From NCBI GenBank assembly GCA_907163375.1, contig CAJQUW010007085.1, forward strand, positions 124,001 to 188,000: a DNA stretch of 64,000 nucleotides, given 5' to 3'. The notes below the pieces were generated by a model. That model searched no databases. It had not been told where the DNA came from and worked only from the letters and a program-made list of their open reading frames with translations. The stretch comes from Prostheceraeus crozeri. Taxonomy: Eukaryota > Platyhelminthes > Polycladida > Euryleptidae. A program made the position numbers and the translations under genes. This document shows positions 11,656-22,310 of the stretch, piece by piece; position 1 is the stretch's first letter; every line of letters begins with the position of its first letter.

Positions 11656-12424
11656 ATGAGTGAAGTACTACCATTAAATAAAAAAAAACTTAAATTTAAT
11701 CATCATCCAAATTTATCTAATAAAGTTTTGTCAGTTATTTGTGGAAGATCAGGATGTGGAAAAACATATCTATTATTTAAAATTTTAACGACTCCAAATT
11801 TTTTGGATTATAACAATCTTATAATTTATACAACAACAGCAGAACAACCCGTCTATCAATTTTTAAAATATGGATTTGAAAATAATCTTAAAAAAACAGC
11901 AATTGCTTCATTATTCAAAGAATATGAAAAATCTGAAGATGAAGAAGAAATAAGTTCGTGGTGTGAAGAAGCAGCAAAAAATAATCAGTTAGTTGAATCC
12001 AATAAAAATAAGCATATAAAGATACAATTAATAGATGATAGTGGTAATATGCAAGATCCTAGTAAACTAGATAAAAGAATGAAACATTGTGTAATTTTTG
12101 ATGATTGTGTTAATGACAGAAATCAGTCAGTTCAGAGAAATTATTTCACAAGAGGTAGACATAATAACTGTAGTGTTTTTTTATTTAACACAAAGTATGT
12201 ATTCATTAGACGGAAGTGTTATTAGAAAGAATGCAAATATATTTATACTATTTGAAATAAATGCAAGAAACTTAAGTGATTTGTTAAGAGATTTATGCGT
12301 AAGAAATAAAGATGAATTCAAACAATCGTGTAACAATGCTTGGTCAAAAGATTATGGCTTCATTACAATTAATATTGATAAAAAAATTCATGATAGAGTT
12401 ATAGAACATTTGTTTACCGAGTGA
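11656..12424 (+). pseudogene. Polinton packaging ATPase (FtsK/HerA type), fossil
   Basis: The DNA-packaging ATPase of the capsid. Visible motifs in order: Walker A GRSGCGKT near the N-terminus (about 11746-11770), Walker B-like HCVIFDDCVND (about 12085-12117), and the downstream RGRHNNCSVFLFNT segment typical of the A32/FtsK-like Polinton ATPases. The gene starts with an A-run ATG (ttattaaaaaATG). Length (about 255 codons) is normal for the family. It is broken about once. Confidence 0.8.
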
Positions 12425-13810
12425 TAAATATATACAAATATAGTGATATAATATTTTATTTTTTTATTTTATATATATATCAAATTTGTCTATCTTAGAA
12501 ATTAGAAAATTAAGAAGGTGAAGTAGTTATTCCATCAGGTAAAAGTTTTCTTTTTTCATCAAATGGATCTAATGCTAATTTATGTTCTTCTTTTAAATAC
12601 ATTTTATGTTTCTTTGAATTAAGTCTATAATTACATGCCGTTTTTATTTCTTTATTAAATAATACATTTTTATAATCTTGAAATGTTATTACATTAGCCA
12701 CTGATGCCTTTGAAATTCCTTTTAATGTTTTATGTGTTTTAATATTGTTAGTTGTGTTATAACAATAACATTAAGATTTTAAAAATATAGCTTCTGTTAT
12801 GAAATTTTTCGGATAGTTATAAATAAATAGTTTAGCTAATTCTAATATAGTGAATCCAATAAAATTAAACTTATCATGTTTTACGCTAATTCGACGTAAA
12901 TGTACAGCACATAGTTCATCACTAAATCTAGTAGTTCTTTCATATGTAGGTTTCCTTGTTAAATTTTGAAACCTATCTTTATCATAAACTATTTCAACAT
13001 TTTGTCTATTACGCACATTTTCTAAAGTCTTACCATAAAATGCATTATTCATTAATTTGAAGAACACGTTTCCAAAATCATCTTTATTTCTTTTAGCTAT
13101 TTTACGTTTTGCAATATTGAACTCTATATAATTTTTTAACCATTAAGATTTTTGATAAAATAGTTTTCGATGTATTTTGGTGAGAATCATTCCATGTTCT
13201 AAATACCAATCTAGCATTCTTCCTTCAACAGCATACTTTCCTTTATTACTTTGTGTTAACATAAGTTTTTTGTTGGTCTGTATTTTTTAGGCATTATAGA
13301 CTTTTGATAATCTGAAAAACCTTCTATATTGGGAATTTTGTTTTCGGGACAGAAAGGAAAACATTTTGTTTTATCTTTTATTTCATCAGGATATACTAAA
13401 TCAACTTCATATATAAAACCATGATTATAATTTCCATCATATGTTTTTTGATAATCTAGAATATTACACCATTCCATCTCACCTGTTGGTAATTCTTGTA
13501 TCATGCAAGAAGAATATAAGCTATTAAAATCATAATATAACAAATAGTTTTCTCTCATGATTTTATCAACTGCTGCTTGACTATCTTCATTTGATATAAG
13601 TCCTTCTATATTTTGATTAAACAATTTTATAAATTGATCTTTTTCTTCTGGATTTAAAATTTTTAAATAACCATAATCATCAGGATTTACTTTCTTATTG
13701 TAACACTGTACATAACGATTACCTAAAACTGATGAAACTCCACCTCTAATTCCAGATTCAAAAAATAATAATTTATCATATGTATTTTCTTTATAATGTT
13801 TAAGTTTAAC

Positions 13811-13835
13811 GGACTTTGTCCTAGAGCCATCGGCT
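13811..13835. repeat. GC-rich double hairpin inside polB, copy 2
   Basis: GGAC-TTT-GTCC (13811-13821) followed after tag by AGCC-ATC-GGCT (13825-13835). Its codons (ADGSRTKS) fall between two otherwise family-like stretches, ending TGV and starting KLKHY, so it reads as an insertion into the polymerase. Confidence 0.8.
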
Positions 13836-14532
13836 TGAACACCAGTATGTTTTAATCCTGCTAACCATGTTAAACCTGGTGTAGAATAACAATAATATGG
13901 ATCTATTCCGTAATATTCTAAACACATATCACGAAAGTTTTCGAAAAGATCAGCTAGTATTAATACATCTATCTGTAGATATTTCATTGTATAATCATAC
14001 ATTGTTCTACAATTTAACTCTCTCCAATTTTTTTCAGCTTCTGCATAATCTTCTTCAGATAATTGTGACTGTTTTAATGTTGATTTAAATTTATTTATTG
14101 GAGGAAGTTTTTGTTCTTCCATAATTTTATTCACAGAATTAAAATCTCCAGTTATATATTCATACGGAAATATCCCTTTTAAAGGTTTTAAATTATATTT
14201 ATTTAATATTTTACATTGTTCAGGTTTCAAAGTTTTTCCCATAACATCTAATGAATAAGGAGTAAAAAATCTAAATGCATCTAAAATTCTAATACAACCT
14301 AATTGCATTGAAAAATATTCTTCTTCTGTTTTACATAGTACATTTATTTGTTGTTGTTGTAATTTTTCAGATGAAAATAAATCTTTCATTACTAGATGGA
14401 AATCATATTTAGAACCATTGTAGAAATATAAAGGAACAAAGTTATATTTAAATTTATTAGCATTAAGATTACAAGAATTATGTGCTGCACCTCTATATAA
14501 TCCATTTAGATGATCATGATCTTTTACTTTGT

Positions 14533-14551
14533 CGGCAGAGCCGTCGCTTCG
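14533..14551. repeat. GC-rich hairpin inside polB, copy 3
   Basis: CGGC-AGA-GCCG (14533-14543), followed by a weak GC-TTC-GC turn. It encodes the peptide RSDGSADK just before the conserved VKDHDHLNG segment of polymerase B, again resembling an insertion. It shares a DGS peptide with copy 2. Confidence 0.7.
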
Positions 14552-16367
14552 CTTATCAATATATTTGCCATTTTTATAATTTTTTGTAAATTCTTTTCCA
14601 CAGTAAAACATTTTGTTTCATTAATAAAATTTAATTTTTCTTTTTCTGTTAATGGCATCATTGGTATATTTGTTTCAAGCAATTGTGAAAAATAATTTTG
14701 TAATTCTTCTACTTTCTTTGTAAACATTTCTGAACTATCTTCACCATGGTATTGAAAATATTCTGATTTAAATAATTCAGGATAATTTGAATGAATGTAC
14801 ATTCCCCAACATAATGGTTTTTGTTCAAATAAATATTTTTCTTTACTTTGTTCAGGTGCACTTTTTTCATAATTATCATTTTCAGAATTATCATTTTCAG
14901 AATTTTGTGTCATATTAACATTATATGCTTCAAAATCACAATAAATAGTAAAGGGTACTTTATTTTTAAAATACCATTTATTATATTCTAAATAATCATC
15001 TTTTGGAAATGTGTTTCTGACTGCTTCATTTTGTTGACAATTCTCCAAATGTCTATTCATTTCTTCTAAAGTTCTAAAACTTGTCATACATTGAAGACAA
15101 GGAAAATTTGTATTATCTGAAGTTTTTTTAAATATAGAAACATCTTTACACAATATAAAATGACCCTGATAATATAATATATTCGCTTGTGCTTGTTGCT
15201 TTGTTTGTTTTAATTTTTCAAATTTATCTTGATATATTTCATGTTTTTTATCAATTTCTTTTGTAAGATTATGTGTATTTCGATGGAAATTTTGATTTAA
15301 TATTTGTAGCTGATAAATATATTCTTTATCATATTGTTCTTTATATTGTTGTTGACATTTTTTAAACATTCATTTATTTTTTGATTGGTTTCATTTTCTT
15401 CATTATTTAATTCTTTATTGTCTTTATTTAATTCTTGAATCGTTTCTATCTTATTTTGATATTTATGGTCATTTTCTTGTACTAATGTTTTTGTTTGCTT
15501 TTGCTAATCTGTTTTACAGTTTTGTAAACTTTCATTTAAATTTTGTAATTTTTATGATATTCTAAAGATAAAGATAATAATGGTGATAGTGTTTTTATAA
15601 TTTCAAATTTTTCAGTACATATTATTTTTCCTTGGTAAAAAATATTATGATGCATGTAATTTCCTCTATCATTATATACTATGTCTGATTGACATAAATT
15701 TTTATTATTCAAATAAAATTTTTTTGAATCTGAGTAAAATGGAGTAATATTACCAATAGAAACATAATTCACATTTAATCCAAAAAAATTTACTTCTATT
15801 AAATTTTTATTCTTTTTATGAAACTTTATTAACCTATTATAATCATATGGAAATTCATCTAAACCATCAGAGAGATCAAATTCATTTATGTATTCTTCTT
15901 TATTATAATGACTTAGTCTTTCTTTATGATATTTTGCAGGATGTAAATATGCTATAATACTCCACAGAAAACAATAATCATCTTCATTTTTTTATGTTGA
16001 CTATTTGTGGTGAACTGAAAGGTAAAGGAACATAACTACCACCAGTATTATTTTTATATTTATCAATTACTATTTTCTTAGATAGTATTTTAACAAATCT
16101 CCAACCAGATTCACGTAACTGGGCTTCAATTATACAATTTTCTAATTTAAGTATCATTTGTTCAAATATGGGTTGTACATCATTTACATTATGAATTTCT
16201 TGTGAATTTGTAAAATGTCCTTGTATTATCTCTTCAGGAATTCCATCAGGTCCATTTTTTGCATAAAGTACTTCTACATTCATATAACATTTGAAAGATT
16301 TCTTAAATATTTTGAAAAAGTTTGTTAATACATTATAAAAAGTTTCATCGGTTTCATTATGTTCAAC

Positions 16368-16398
16368 GGGCGAAGCCCTGGAAGACATCTTTGATGTC
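16368..16398. repeat. GC-rich double hairpin, copy 4
   Basis: GGGC-GAA-GCCC (16368-16378), tggaa, then GACATC-TTT-GATGTC (16384-16398). It is an inverted copy of 10508-10544 with a changed loop, 5.8 kb away, here within the N-terminal part of the polymerase region. Confidence 0.85.
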
Positions 16399-16526
16399 CC
16401 GTGTACCGATTCATTAAATAAATATTTTATATCTGTTACAGCTTCATCGGTTTTTTTAGTTTCATCAAATTCATCTATTTCGTTAAATTCATCAGTATCG
16501 CTAAATAAATATCTTCCATCTCGTAC

Positions 16527-16552
16527 GGGCCAAGCCCTAGAACCTTCGGTTC
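16527..16552. repeat. GC-rich double hairpin, copy 5
   Basis: GGGC-CAA-GCCC (16527-16537), ta, then GAACC-TTC-GGTTC (16540-16552). It lies about 130 bp from copy 4, in the same polymerase N-terminal region. Confidence 0.85.
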
Positions 16553-16935
16553 GTACATGTTCATCTTCACTATTAAAAACTTTTTTATATTCTGAATGTG
16601 AATATTCATCAAACATTTTTTTAACTTTTATATCAGTAGGTAATGTTTCTAGATAGTTTATACAATTATTTAATTTTAATATATTTCCTTCATCAACTCG
16701 ATCTACATTTTGTAAATGCAATTTACTATTTAAATGAGATTGATAACTTCTTTTTGTTTGCAACTGTCTTTTACATAAGACACAATAAAACTTGGTATTT
16801 TCAATTTTTTAATTTTTTAAAGAAAAAATTTGTGTTTTAATTTTAGATATAAACATTCTAATATCAAGGTCTTGAGAGTTATTATATATTATTATATATT
16901 TCACGTTCCTAAGTTATTTTATTTTCTTTATCACA

Positions 16936-17751
16936 TTAAGTTTTATCACATTCAGTTTTATCATATAACGTTTTATCAAAAGATAATTTAAATTTATTTT
17001 CACTAACTATTGATTCTTGATCATCATCAATTGATTCTTGATCATCATCATAAATTGATTCTTCAACATCATAAATTACACTTTTTGGTATAGGATGCCA
17101 TTCCCTGATAGGATACCATTCCCTGATGGGAATATCTAATTCTAAATTATATTTATTATTTGATAATAATATAATGGAAAAAAATACTGTTTTTTGATCT
17201 TTATTAGAAAATTTAATAACACCACCATAATCTGAATTACTTTTAGTTTTTATTAAAGATGATAAAATTTTAAATTGATTAGATGTAAATCCTAATTTAA
17301 ATTTTGTAGACCCGACACATAGTTGTCTAACAGTATCTTCAACTATACCATCATTATTATTTTCAATTGTAAGAAAATGAAATTTAGACAAATTTTGATT
17401 ATATGTAGTATTAATATCATGTTGAGATATAAATTTTTCTTCACTTAAATTTTTATAATTACTAATATTTTTATAATCTTTGTTACCATTCACACCTTTT
17501 TCAGATGTTTCAGAATCATCATCATTTATATTATTATCATTATCATTATTTTAAGATTCTTTAAAATTATTATTATTGGATTCTTTAAAAATATTATGAT
17601 TATGATTATGGTCATTGTTAATAGTATAAGGTGTTGTCCACATATAAATTTTCTCTTGTTGAGCCAAGCCATTTATGTAAGATTTTAATAAATTAATATT
17701 TAAGTTTGAATATATACCTATATATGTATCATCATCATATCTTTGCGGCAT
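16936..17751 (-). pseudogene. Possible clamp-like protein, second part, fossil
   Basis: Two adjacent minus-strand frames (16936-17493 and 17551-17751). The segment around FTSNQFKILSSLIKTKSNSDYGGVIKF resembles the helix-strand pattern of the second domain of PCNA-type sliding clamps. It is followed by low-complexity Asp/Glu/Ser repeats and a duplicated PIREWYPIREWHP. It lies immediately downstream of 17754-18323 and upstream of the polymerase, which fits a processivity factor, but the match is by eye only. About one break separates the frames. Confidence 0.3.
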
Positions 17752-17753
17752 TT

Positions 17754-18323
17754 TTATGTTTCTTGTTTATAAATTGTGTCTCTATAATAAATTTGACATA
17801 ATAATTCTTCATTATGTTTTTTACTCTCTATGTGAATATTATATTGGTTTTGTTCAACAACAAATAATCTAATTTTTTCCTTTGAAAACGATTTTAATTT
17901 TTTAACCAATTCTTTAATATTGATATAATTAATAATTTTAGTTTCTATCCAATCAGTATTACTAATTGGTAACACCGCTCTAATAAAACCATAAACATTA
18001 TTATGACCAATTATAACCATATTTTCTTTATTTAATTCTACATAAGCCACATCATTATACTTACTTACAATATCCATAAATTTAATAAATGAATCACCTG
18101 GAAATATGCAATAGTTAGTTTCTATAGAAGGTAAACCTTTTGTTTGTTCTCTAAATATTTCGGCTTGTAATTCGAATAAAATATTTACATCTATACATGG
18201 ATTATTATTATCATTATTATTATTATTATCAAAACATTTATTTTCAAATCCCGTTGATCTCGTCGAATAAGAAGAACAGGATGATGCGGACGAATATAAT
18301 TTTTTTAAATTTGCTTTATCCAT
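17754..18323 (-). CDS. Possible sliding-clamp (PCNA-like) protein, fossil
   Basis: 189 codons, ATG in an A-run. After an Asn-rich low-complexity start (residues 1-45) comes a beta-rich domain. The part FIKFMDIVSKYNDVAYVEL followed by ENMVIIGHNNVYGFIRAVLP and then INIKELVKKLKSFSKEKIRLFV has the order seen in PCNA: helix, strands, crossover, then a Lys-rich helix leading to a strand. It sits directly before the polymerase gene on the same strand. A clamp would be unusual beside a protein-primed polymerase. Alternative: an unrelated beta-rich virion protein. Confidence 0.4.
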   Translation of the reverse strand: MDKANLKKLYSSASSCSSYSTRSTGFENKCFDNNNNNDNNNPCIDVNILFELQAEIFREQTKGLPSIETNYCIFPGDSFIKFMDIVSKYNDVAYVELNKENMVIIGHNNVYGFIRAVLPISNTDWIETKIINYINIKELVKKLKSFSKEKIRLFVVEQNQYNIHIESKKHNEELLCQIYYRDTIYKQET

Positions 18324-18368
18324 TTTTTTATTTTTATTAGAAAAAATTTTATTTTTTTATTGTTAAAA

Positions 18369-19257
18369 AATGATGTTGCCAAACGTTGGTGGAGGTGCAT
18401 ATATCTCGAATAATCGTGAATGAGAAATAGAAATAGAAAATTATATCATGAAAACTGGAGACGTTTTTTCTGGTCCATTGCATCTTTCTATTCTTCCGCA
18501 ACAAAATACAGAGTTAACAAATAAACAACATGTTGATGCACAAATCAATGACTTAAAAGAATAATATATAAACGATGTTTTGGTTCCACTGATGAACGAA
18601 TTAAAGTTGCTTAAACTTAATGACAAATCATTAAACGAAAAATTATTAAAACTTGATAAAAAGGATAGAGAGCTAGAAGTAGATATAGCAAAACTTTTTA
18701 AAAAGATTTCAGAACAATCAAAAATTTTAATATTACTTTCTATAAATTTAAAATCTGCAGTCATTAAAAATAAACATCAGATAAAAATGTTAAAAGAACA
18801 ATTAGAAGATGAAATAGAAAATATACCTGAAAGAATTAAAAAAAATTTAAAGCAGTTACAAACTACATTCCAAAAAAGTGTTGATGAATTGAGTTCTAAA
18901 ATTACTCAACAAATGAAAAAGATGAATAGAATAATAAATGAAGTAAACTCACTTAATCAAAAAGTTGATAAAATGAAAACTCTTAAAATCAATTTAGAAA
19001 ATGAATTAAAGAAAAATTTACAAGAAAACTCTAAAGAAAATAAAGAACAGTTAGATTCTGTTAAAAGACAATTAGATGTTCTTAAAATTAAGTTAAATGC
19101 TCTTAAAACGGCGTTGAAGATGAATCAGGAGAAAATGCAAGTTAATAGAAAAGAAATTAAAGTACATCACACGCTGCTTGACGCGATAGATAAAGTGGAA
19201 CGGAAAATTAATAAAGTTATCACGAAGTTGTTGGACATTCACACACGTAAATTCTAA
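18369..19257 (+). pseudogene. Fibre-like coiled-coil protein, fossil
   Basis: Starts ATG 18369 in an A-run (ttgttaaaaaATG). Near the start is MKTGDVFSGPLHL followed by NKQHVDAQI, which strongly recalls the (K)TGDxMSGPLxL...TKQYVD signature of phage tail-fibre proteins. The rest (18580-19257) is about 225 residues of continuous Lys/Leu/Glu coiled coil with heptad spacing. The arrangement, a fibre signature followed by a long stalk, suggests a trimeric virion fibre. A short hairpin GGAC...GTCC follows the end (19260-19272). About two breaks. Confidence 0.5.
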
Positions 19258-19329
19258 TCGGACAAAAGGTCCTCAGGTTACTAACTAATCGTAAATATTT
19301 TTCCCAAAAGTCAAATTTAATCTTAAAAA

Positions 19330-19764
19330 ATGCCTATAATTTATGAACACAATCTTAAACATTTTGCTTCAAATAATAAAATAGCACATGAACCATCCAT
19401 GAAATCTGTTTACCATTATAACAATGTAGAAACAGTTCAAAAAGAAGGGGCTGGCATCTTTTCTGGCATAGGAAGTATCGTTAACTTAATTAAAAATAAT
19501 AAAGATTTGATTACATCTGCTGCAAAAGGAGCAGCTGCTATAGGTAGTACAGCTAGTGCAATATCAAATGCTGTTAAGTCTCAAAACGAATTAAAACAAC
19601 TAGAAGCTATTCATAAACTTAGGAATGATTCTGAAAAACTAAAAAAATTAAAAAAACTTTCAGAGGAAACAAAAAACAAAATTGCTAACATAGCTGTGGG
19701 GGGTGAAACCTTGAGGAGCGGAGCTCCGTTTGATAGTAAACATAATGAAAATAAAAATAATTAA
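19330..19764 (+). CDS. Small Ala/Gly-rich virion-type protein, fossil
   Basis: 144 codons with A-run ATG. Residues about 40-80 (GAGIFSGIGSIVNLI, then TSAAKGAAAIGSTASAISNAV) form an amphipathic or membrane-active stretch, followed by a charged helix. It lies just upstream of the major capsid gene. Small hydrophobic Gly/Ala-rich proteins are frequent among Polinton structural genes, but no specific family is recognised. A GC-rich double hairpin (19702-19727) supplies codons near its end. Confidence 0.5.
   Translation: MPIIYEHNLKHFASNNKIAHEPSMKSVYHYNNVETVQKEGAGIFSGIGSIVNLIKNNKDLITSAAKGAAAIGSTASAISNAVKSQNELKQLEAIHKLRNDSEKLKKLKKLSEETKNKIANIAVGGETLRSGAPFDSKHNENKNN
19702..19727. repeat. GC-rich double hairpin, copy 6
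   Basis: GGT-GAA-ACC (19702-19710), ttga, then GGAGC-GGA-GCTCC (19715-19727). It sits near the 3' end of the small virion-type gene. Confidence 0.75.
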
Positions 19765-19865
19765 AAAACAATTGAAGAAATAAGAGGTAATGGTCTAGCA
19801 AATTTTTTTAGTAAAATTTTTTCTGTGTGTGAGAAAAACAAAAAGTCAAATTATTTTTTATAAAA

Positions 19866-21199
19866 ATGTCTTCGCTTATCGAAAATAAATTTAGATTAGA
19901 CGATCCTCCGTTCGTCAGTTTCAATCAAAAAAAGAATGACTATATAAGAATTGCTATGAATCCCGGATCTTCCAGTAGAGTAAATACTGGAGGTGATTTA
20001 GTTTTTGAAGTTGATAATCAGCAGAGTTATTTATATTTACCTGATTCATTTTTACACTGTGAATATTCTTTATATGGTGATGCCAATTTTACAACACCAT
20101 TACCAGATACCGATAATATTGCATTAGAGAATAATTTTTTTCCAAAATTATTTACACAAATGCGTTTAGATGTTGCAACTCAAAATATAGAAACAATAAG
20201 TGATTCTCCAGGTGTAATTGATACAATGCTTAGATTTGTAACAATTGGTGAAAATAATAAAAAGTATGTAATCGAAGGTTGGTTTCCTGATACTAATGAT
20301 GGTATAATTGTTGATGATTTAACTCACGCTGGAACAGATGCCGCAGGAATTGCGAAAGATGTAGAAAATGTTGCAAAACATTTAAATAAAACAAATAATG
20401 ATGCATATAAAGAAAAACGTGAATTTAACAAGAAAAGTAAACAGACAGTAAATTGGTCATTGTCTCCATTATTCGGATATTTAGATTATGACAAAATATC
20501 ATATCAATTAAAATTTAAATTAATAATTCATCGCACAGCAAATAATGAATTAATCTTTTTTGGTAAGACTGGAAAAAAGCATATTTAAAAATTGATAGAC
20601 TTGAATGGTGGATTAAGCATATTACTCCTAGTTTAGAGGTTGAAACAGCTATTGCAAAAAGATTAAATACTAACAAACCAATTCCAGTAAATTTTCTAAA
20701 GCGTACTGCTAGTTCAGTAACTTTTTCCGAACAAAGATTTAACTGGCATTTTACTAGAACTGCGAATACTCCAAGATATTTATTACTAACTTTTCAAAGA
20801 AATAATTCTCCAAGTTTTGATAGGAACAACAATCTTTTTCATATTAATACAATTCGAAGTTTACAAGTTTAATTAAATCAAACCCGATATCCAATTGATC
20901 CATTAAGATTCGATGATACCAATAATCAATTTATGGAAGGATATGATTCTTATCGAAATCTTTGTATAGAATTTGGAGTTGAACCACAATTAACTCCTGG
21001 AGATTGGAGACATTTATATCCTGTTTTCTGTTTCGATTTAAGTGCACAATCTGAAGATATTATCAAGACTGGTTGTGATGTAACAATTAATATTGAAAAG
21101 AAAGATTCCACAACTTCATTGATGGCTTATGGTTTATTGCTAGAAGATTTAAAATATTCTATTGAAATTCTTAATGGAAAGATGGCTAGGATAAGTTAA
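19866..21199 (+). pseudogene. Polinton major capsid protein, fossil
   Basis: The double jelly-roll hexon-forming protein (PY). It starts with A-run ATG at 19866. Family-like segments: NTGGDLVFEVDNQQSYLYLP in the first jelly roll, LENNFFPKLFTQMRLDV with IETISDSPGVIDTMLRFVT, then SLSPLFGYLDYDKISYQLKF and, in the second half, FNWHFT-like and GVEPQLTPGDWRHLYPVFCFD segments ending near 21199. Length (about 440 codons) is usual for a Polinton. It is the marker gene for capsid-forming capacity. Broken about twice. Confidence 0.8.
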
Positions 21200-21306
21200 T
21201 TAAAATTTTTGATAACTAGAATAGATCAAAAATTTTTGATAACTTAAAACTTTTTCATAACTGGAACAGATTAAAAATTCTTAACTTAAAATTTTTTTTA
21301 TTAAAA

Positions 21307-21791
21307 ATGTCGCAAGCGAAAAGTAATAATAATAAAACTGTTGAATTAAAACTACGTAACATCATTGACAAAAATACCCCTAAAACTATTACTATTAATA
21401 AAAGAAAGTATTACATAAGTAAACCAATGATAGAGAATATTCAATTACAAGAAGAATTAATGGCGGAATTCTCCCATTAATTCCACTAATAATAGGTGGC
21501 ATAGCAGCTGCAGGAAGTGTTGCAGGTGGGACAGCTGGTATTGTCCAAGCAGTAAATAAAAATAAATCAGAGAAGGCAGCATTAGAAGAACAAAAACGAC
21601 ATAATAGAGAGTTAGAAAAAGTTGCGAGGGGTGAAGGAGTAGTAGATAATTTTATTAGTAAATTAAAATTAGTTGATGAAGGAAAACGAGTTCTTAAAAA
21701 TATTCTCCAGAATGTTGATGATTTAATTGAAATTAAGGAAACTAAAGATGGTTCTGGAATATATCTAAGTCCTAGTATGATAAGGTCATAA
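21307..21791 (+). pseudogene. Gly/Ala-rich hydrophobic Polinton protein, fossil
   Basis: A-run ATG at 21307 (ttattaaaaATG) opens a basic N-terminus (motif KTITINKRKYYISKPM). Further on lies a hydrophobic PLIIGGIAAAGSVAGGTAGI segment followed by a charged coiled coil to about 21791. It resembles the small membrane-active structural proteins of other Polintons. About one break. A weak hairpin (AGGT...ACCT, 21783-21794) and GGGCC-TTT-GGTTC follow at its end. Confidence 0.45.
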
Positions 21792-21959
21792 CCTCAGGGC
21801 CTTTGGTTCTATTCGGTAAAACTTTTATTTTATCTTTTAAAATGAATTCTACAAATTCCGAAAATTTAATTAAATTAAAAATTGCTAATTTAGATTTATT
21901 AAATTATCAATAAAACAAAAATAAAAACTCAAGTTGCAAAATTTATGAAGGTAACGACA

Positions 21960-22310
21960 TACAAAAACATTAGAAAACTTTCCTGGATTTATTTGGAGTA
22001 AATATTCGAAAGAAAAACATCTTCCTGGTCATTCATATACCGGTCCAGGAACTCGATTAGATATAAGACTAGATGAGAATAATAATCCAAAACCAGGAGA
22101 AGAACCAATAAATAGAGTAGATGCCGCCGCTTATAGACATGATTTAGCTTATCGAAATCATGATCTAATCTCGACATGCAGCTGATAAGAAGATGACTCA
22201 AGAATTAGATAGTATTCAAAATCCTACATTTAGAGAAAGAATTGAAAGAATGTTTGTTAAGAAAGCTTTACAAGCAAAAATATTATTCGGTCAGGGTTTA
22301 AATGAAACGA
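21960..22310 (+). pseudogene. Phospholipase A2-like protein, fossil
   Basis: The stretch HLPGHSYTGPGT (about 22020-22055) and VDAAAYRHDLAYRNHD (about 22120-22166) are the calcium-binding loop and His-Asp catalytic helix of the parvovirus VP1-type phospholipase A2 domain, in the right order and spacing. A downstream helix KKMTQELDSIQNPTFRERIER (about 22190-22250) is also typical of PLA2-like proteins in insect Polintons. Such domains help parvoviruses leave endosomes; the same role here is inferred. About one or two breaks. Confidence 0.65.

Larger units (their letters stand above)
12510..16800 (-). pseudogene. Polinton protein-primed DNA polymerase B, fossil
   Basis: The replicative polymerase of the element, about 4.3 kb on the minus strand. 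Recognisable parts from 5' to 3': a C2H2-like finger (about 16735-16800), an N-terminal region with GGSYVPLPF (about 16020-16050), a second C2H2-like finger CLQC...H...C (about 15040-15110), the exonuclease motif DFEAYN (about 14922-14940), the stretch DHDHLNGLYRGAAHNSCNLN (about 14460-14520), the motif A segment YDFNSLYSSCM (about 13500-13535), the motif B segment KLMNNAFYGKTLENVR (about 13021-13067), and the C-terminal region. Four GC-rich hairpin insertions lie inside it. It is broken roughly half a dozen times. Confidence 0.85.
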
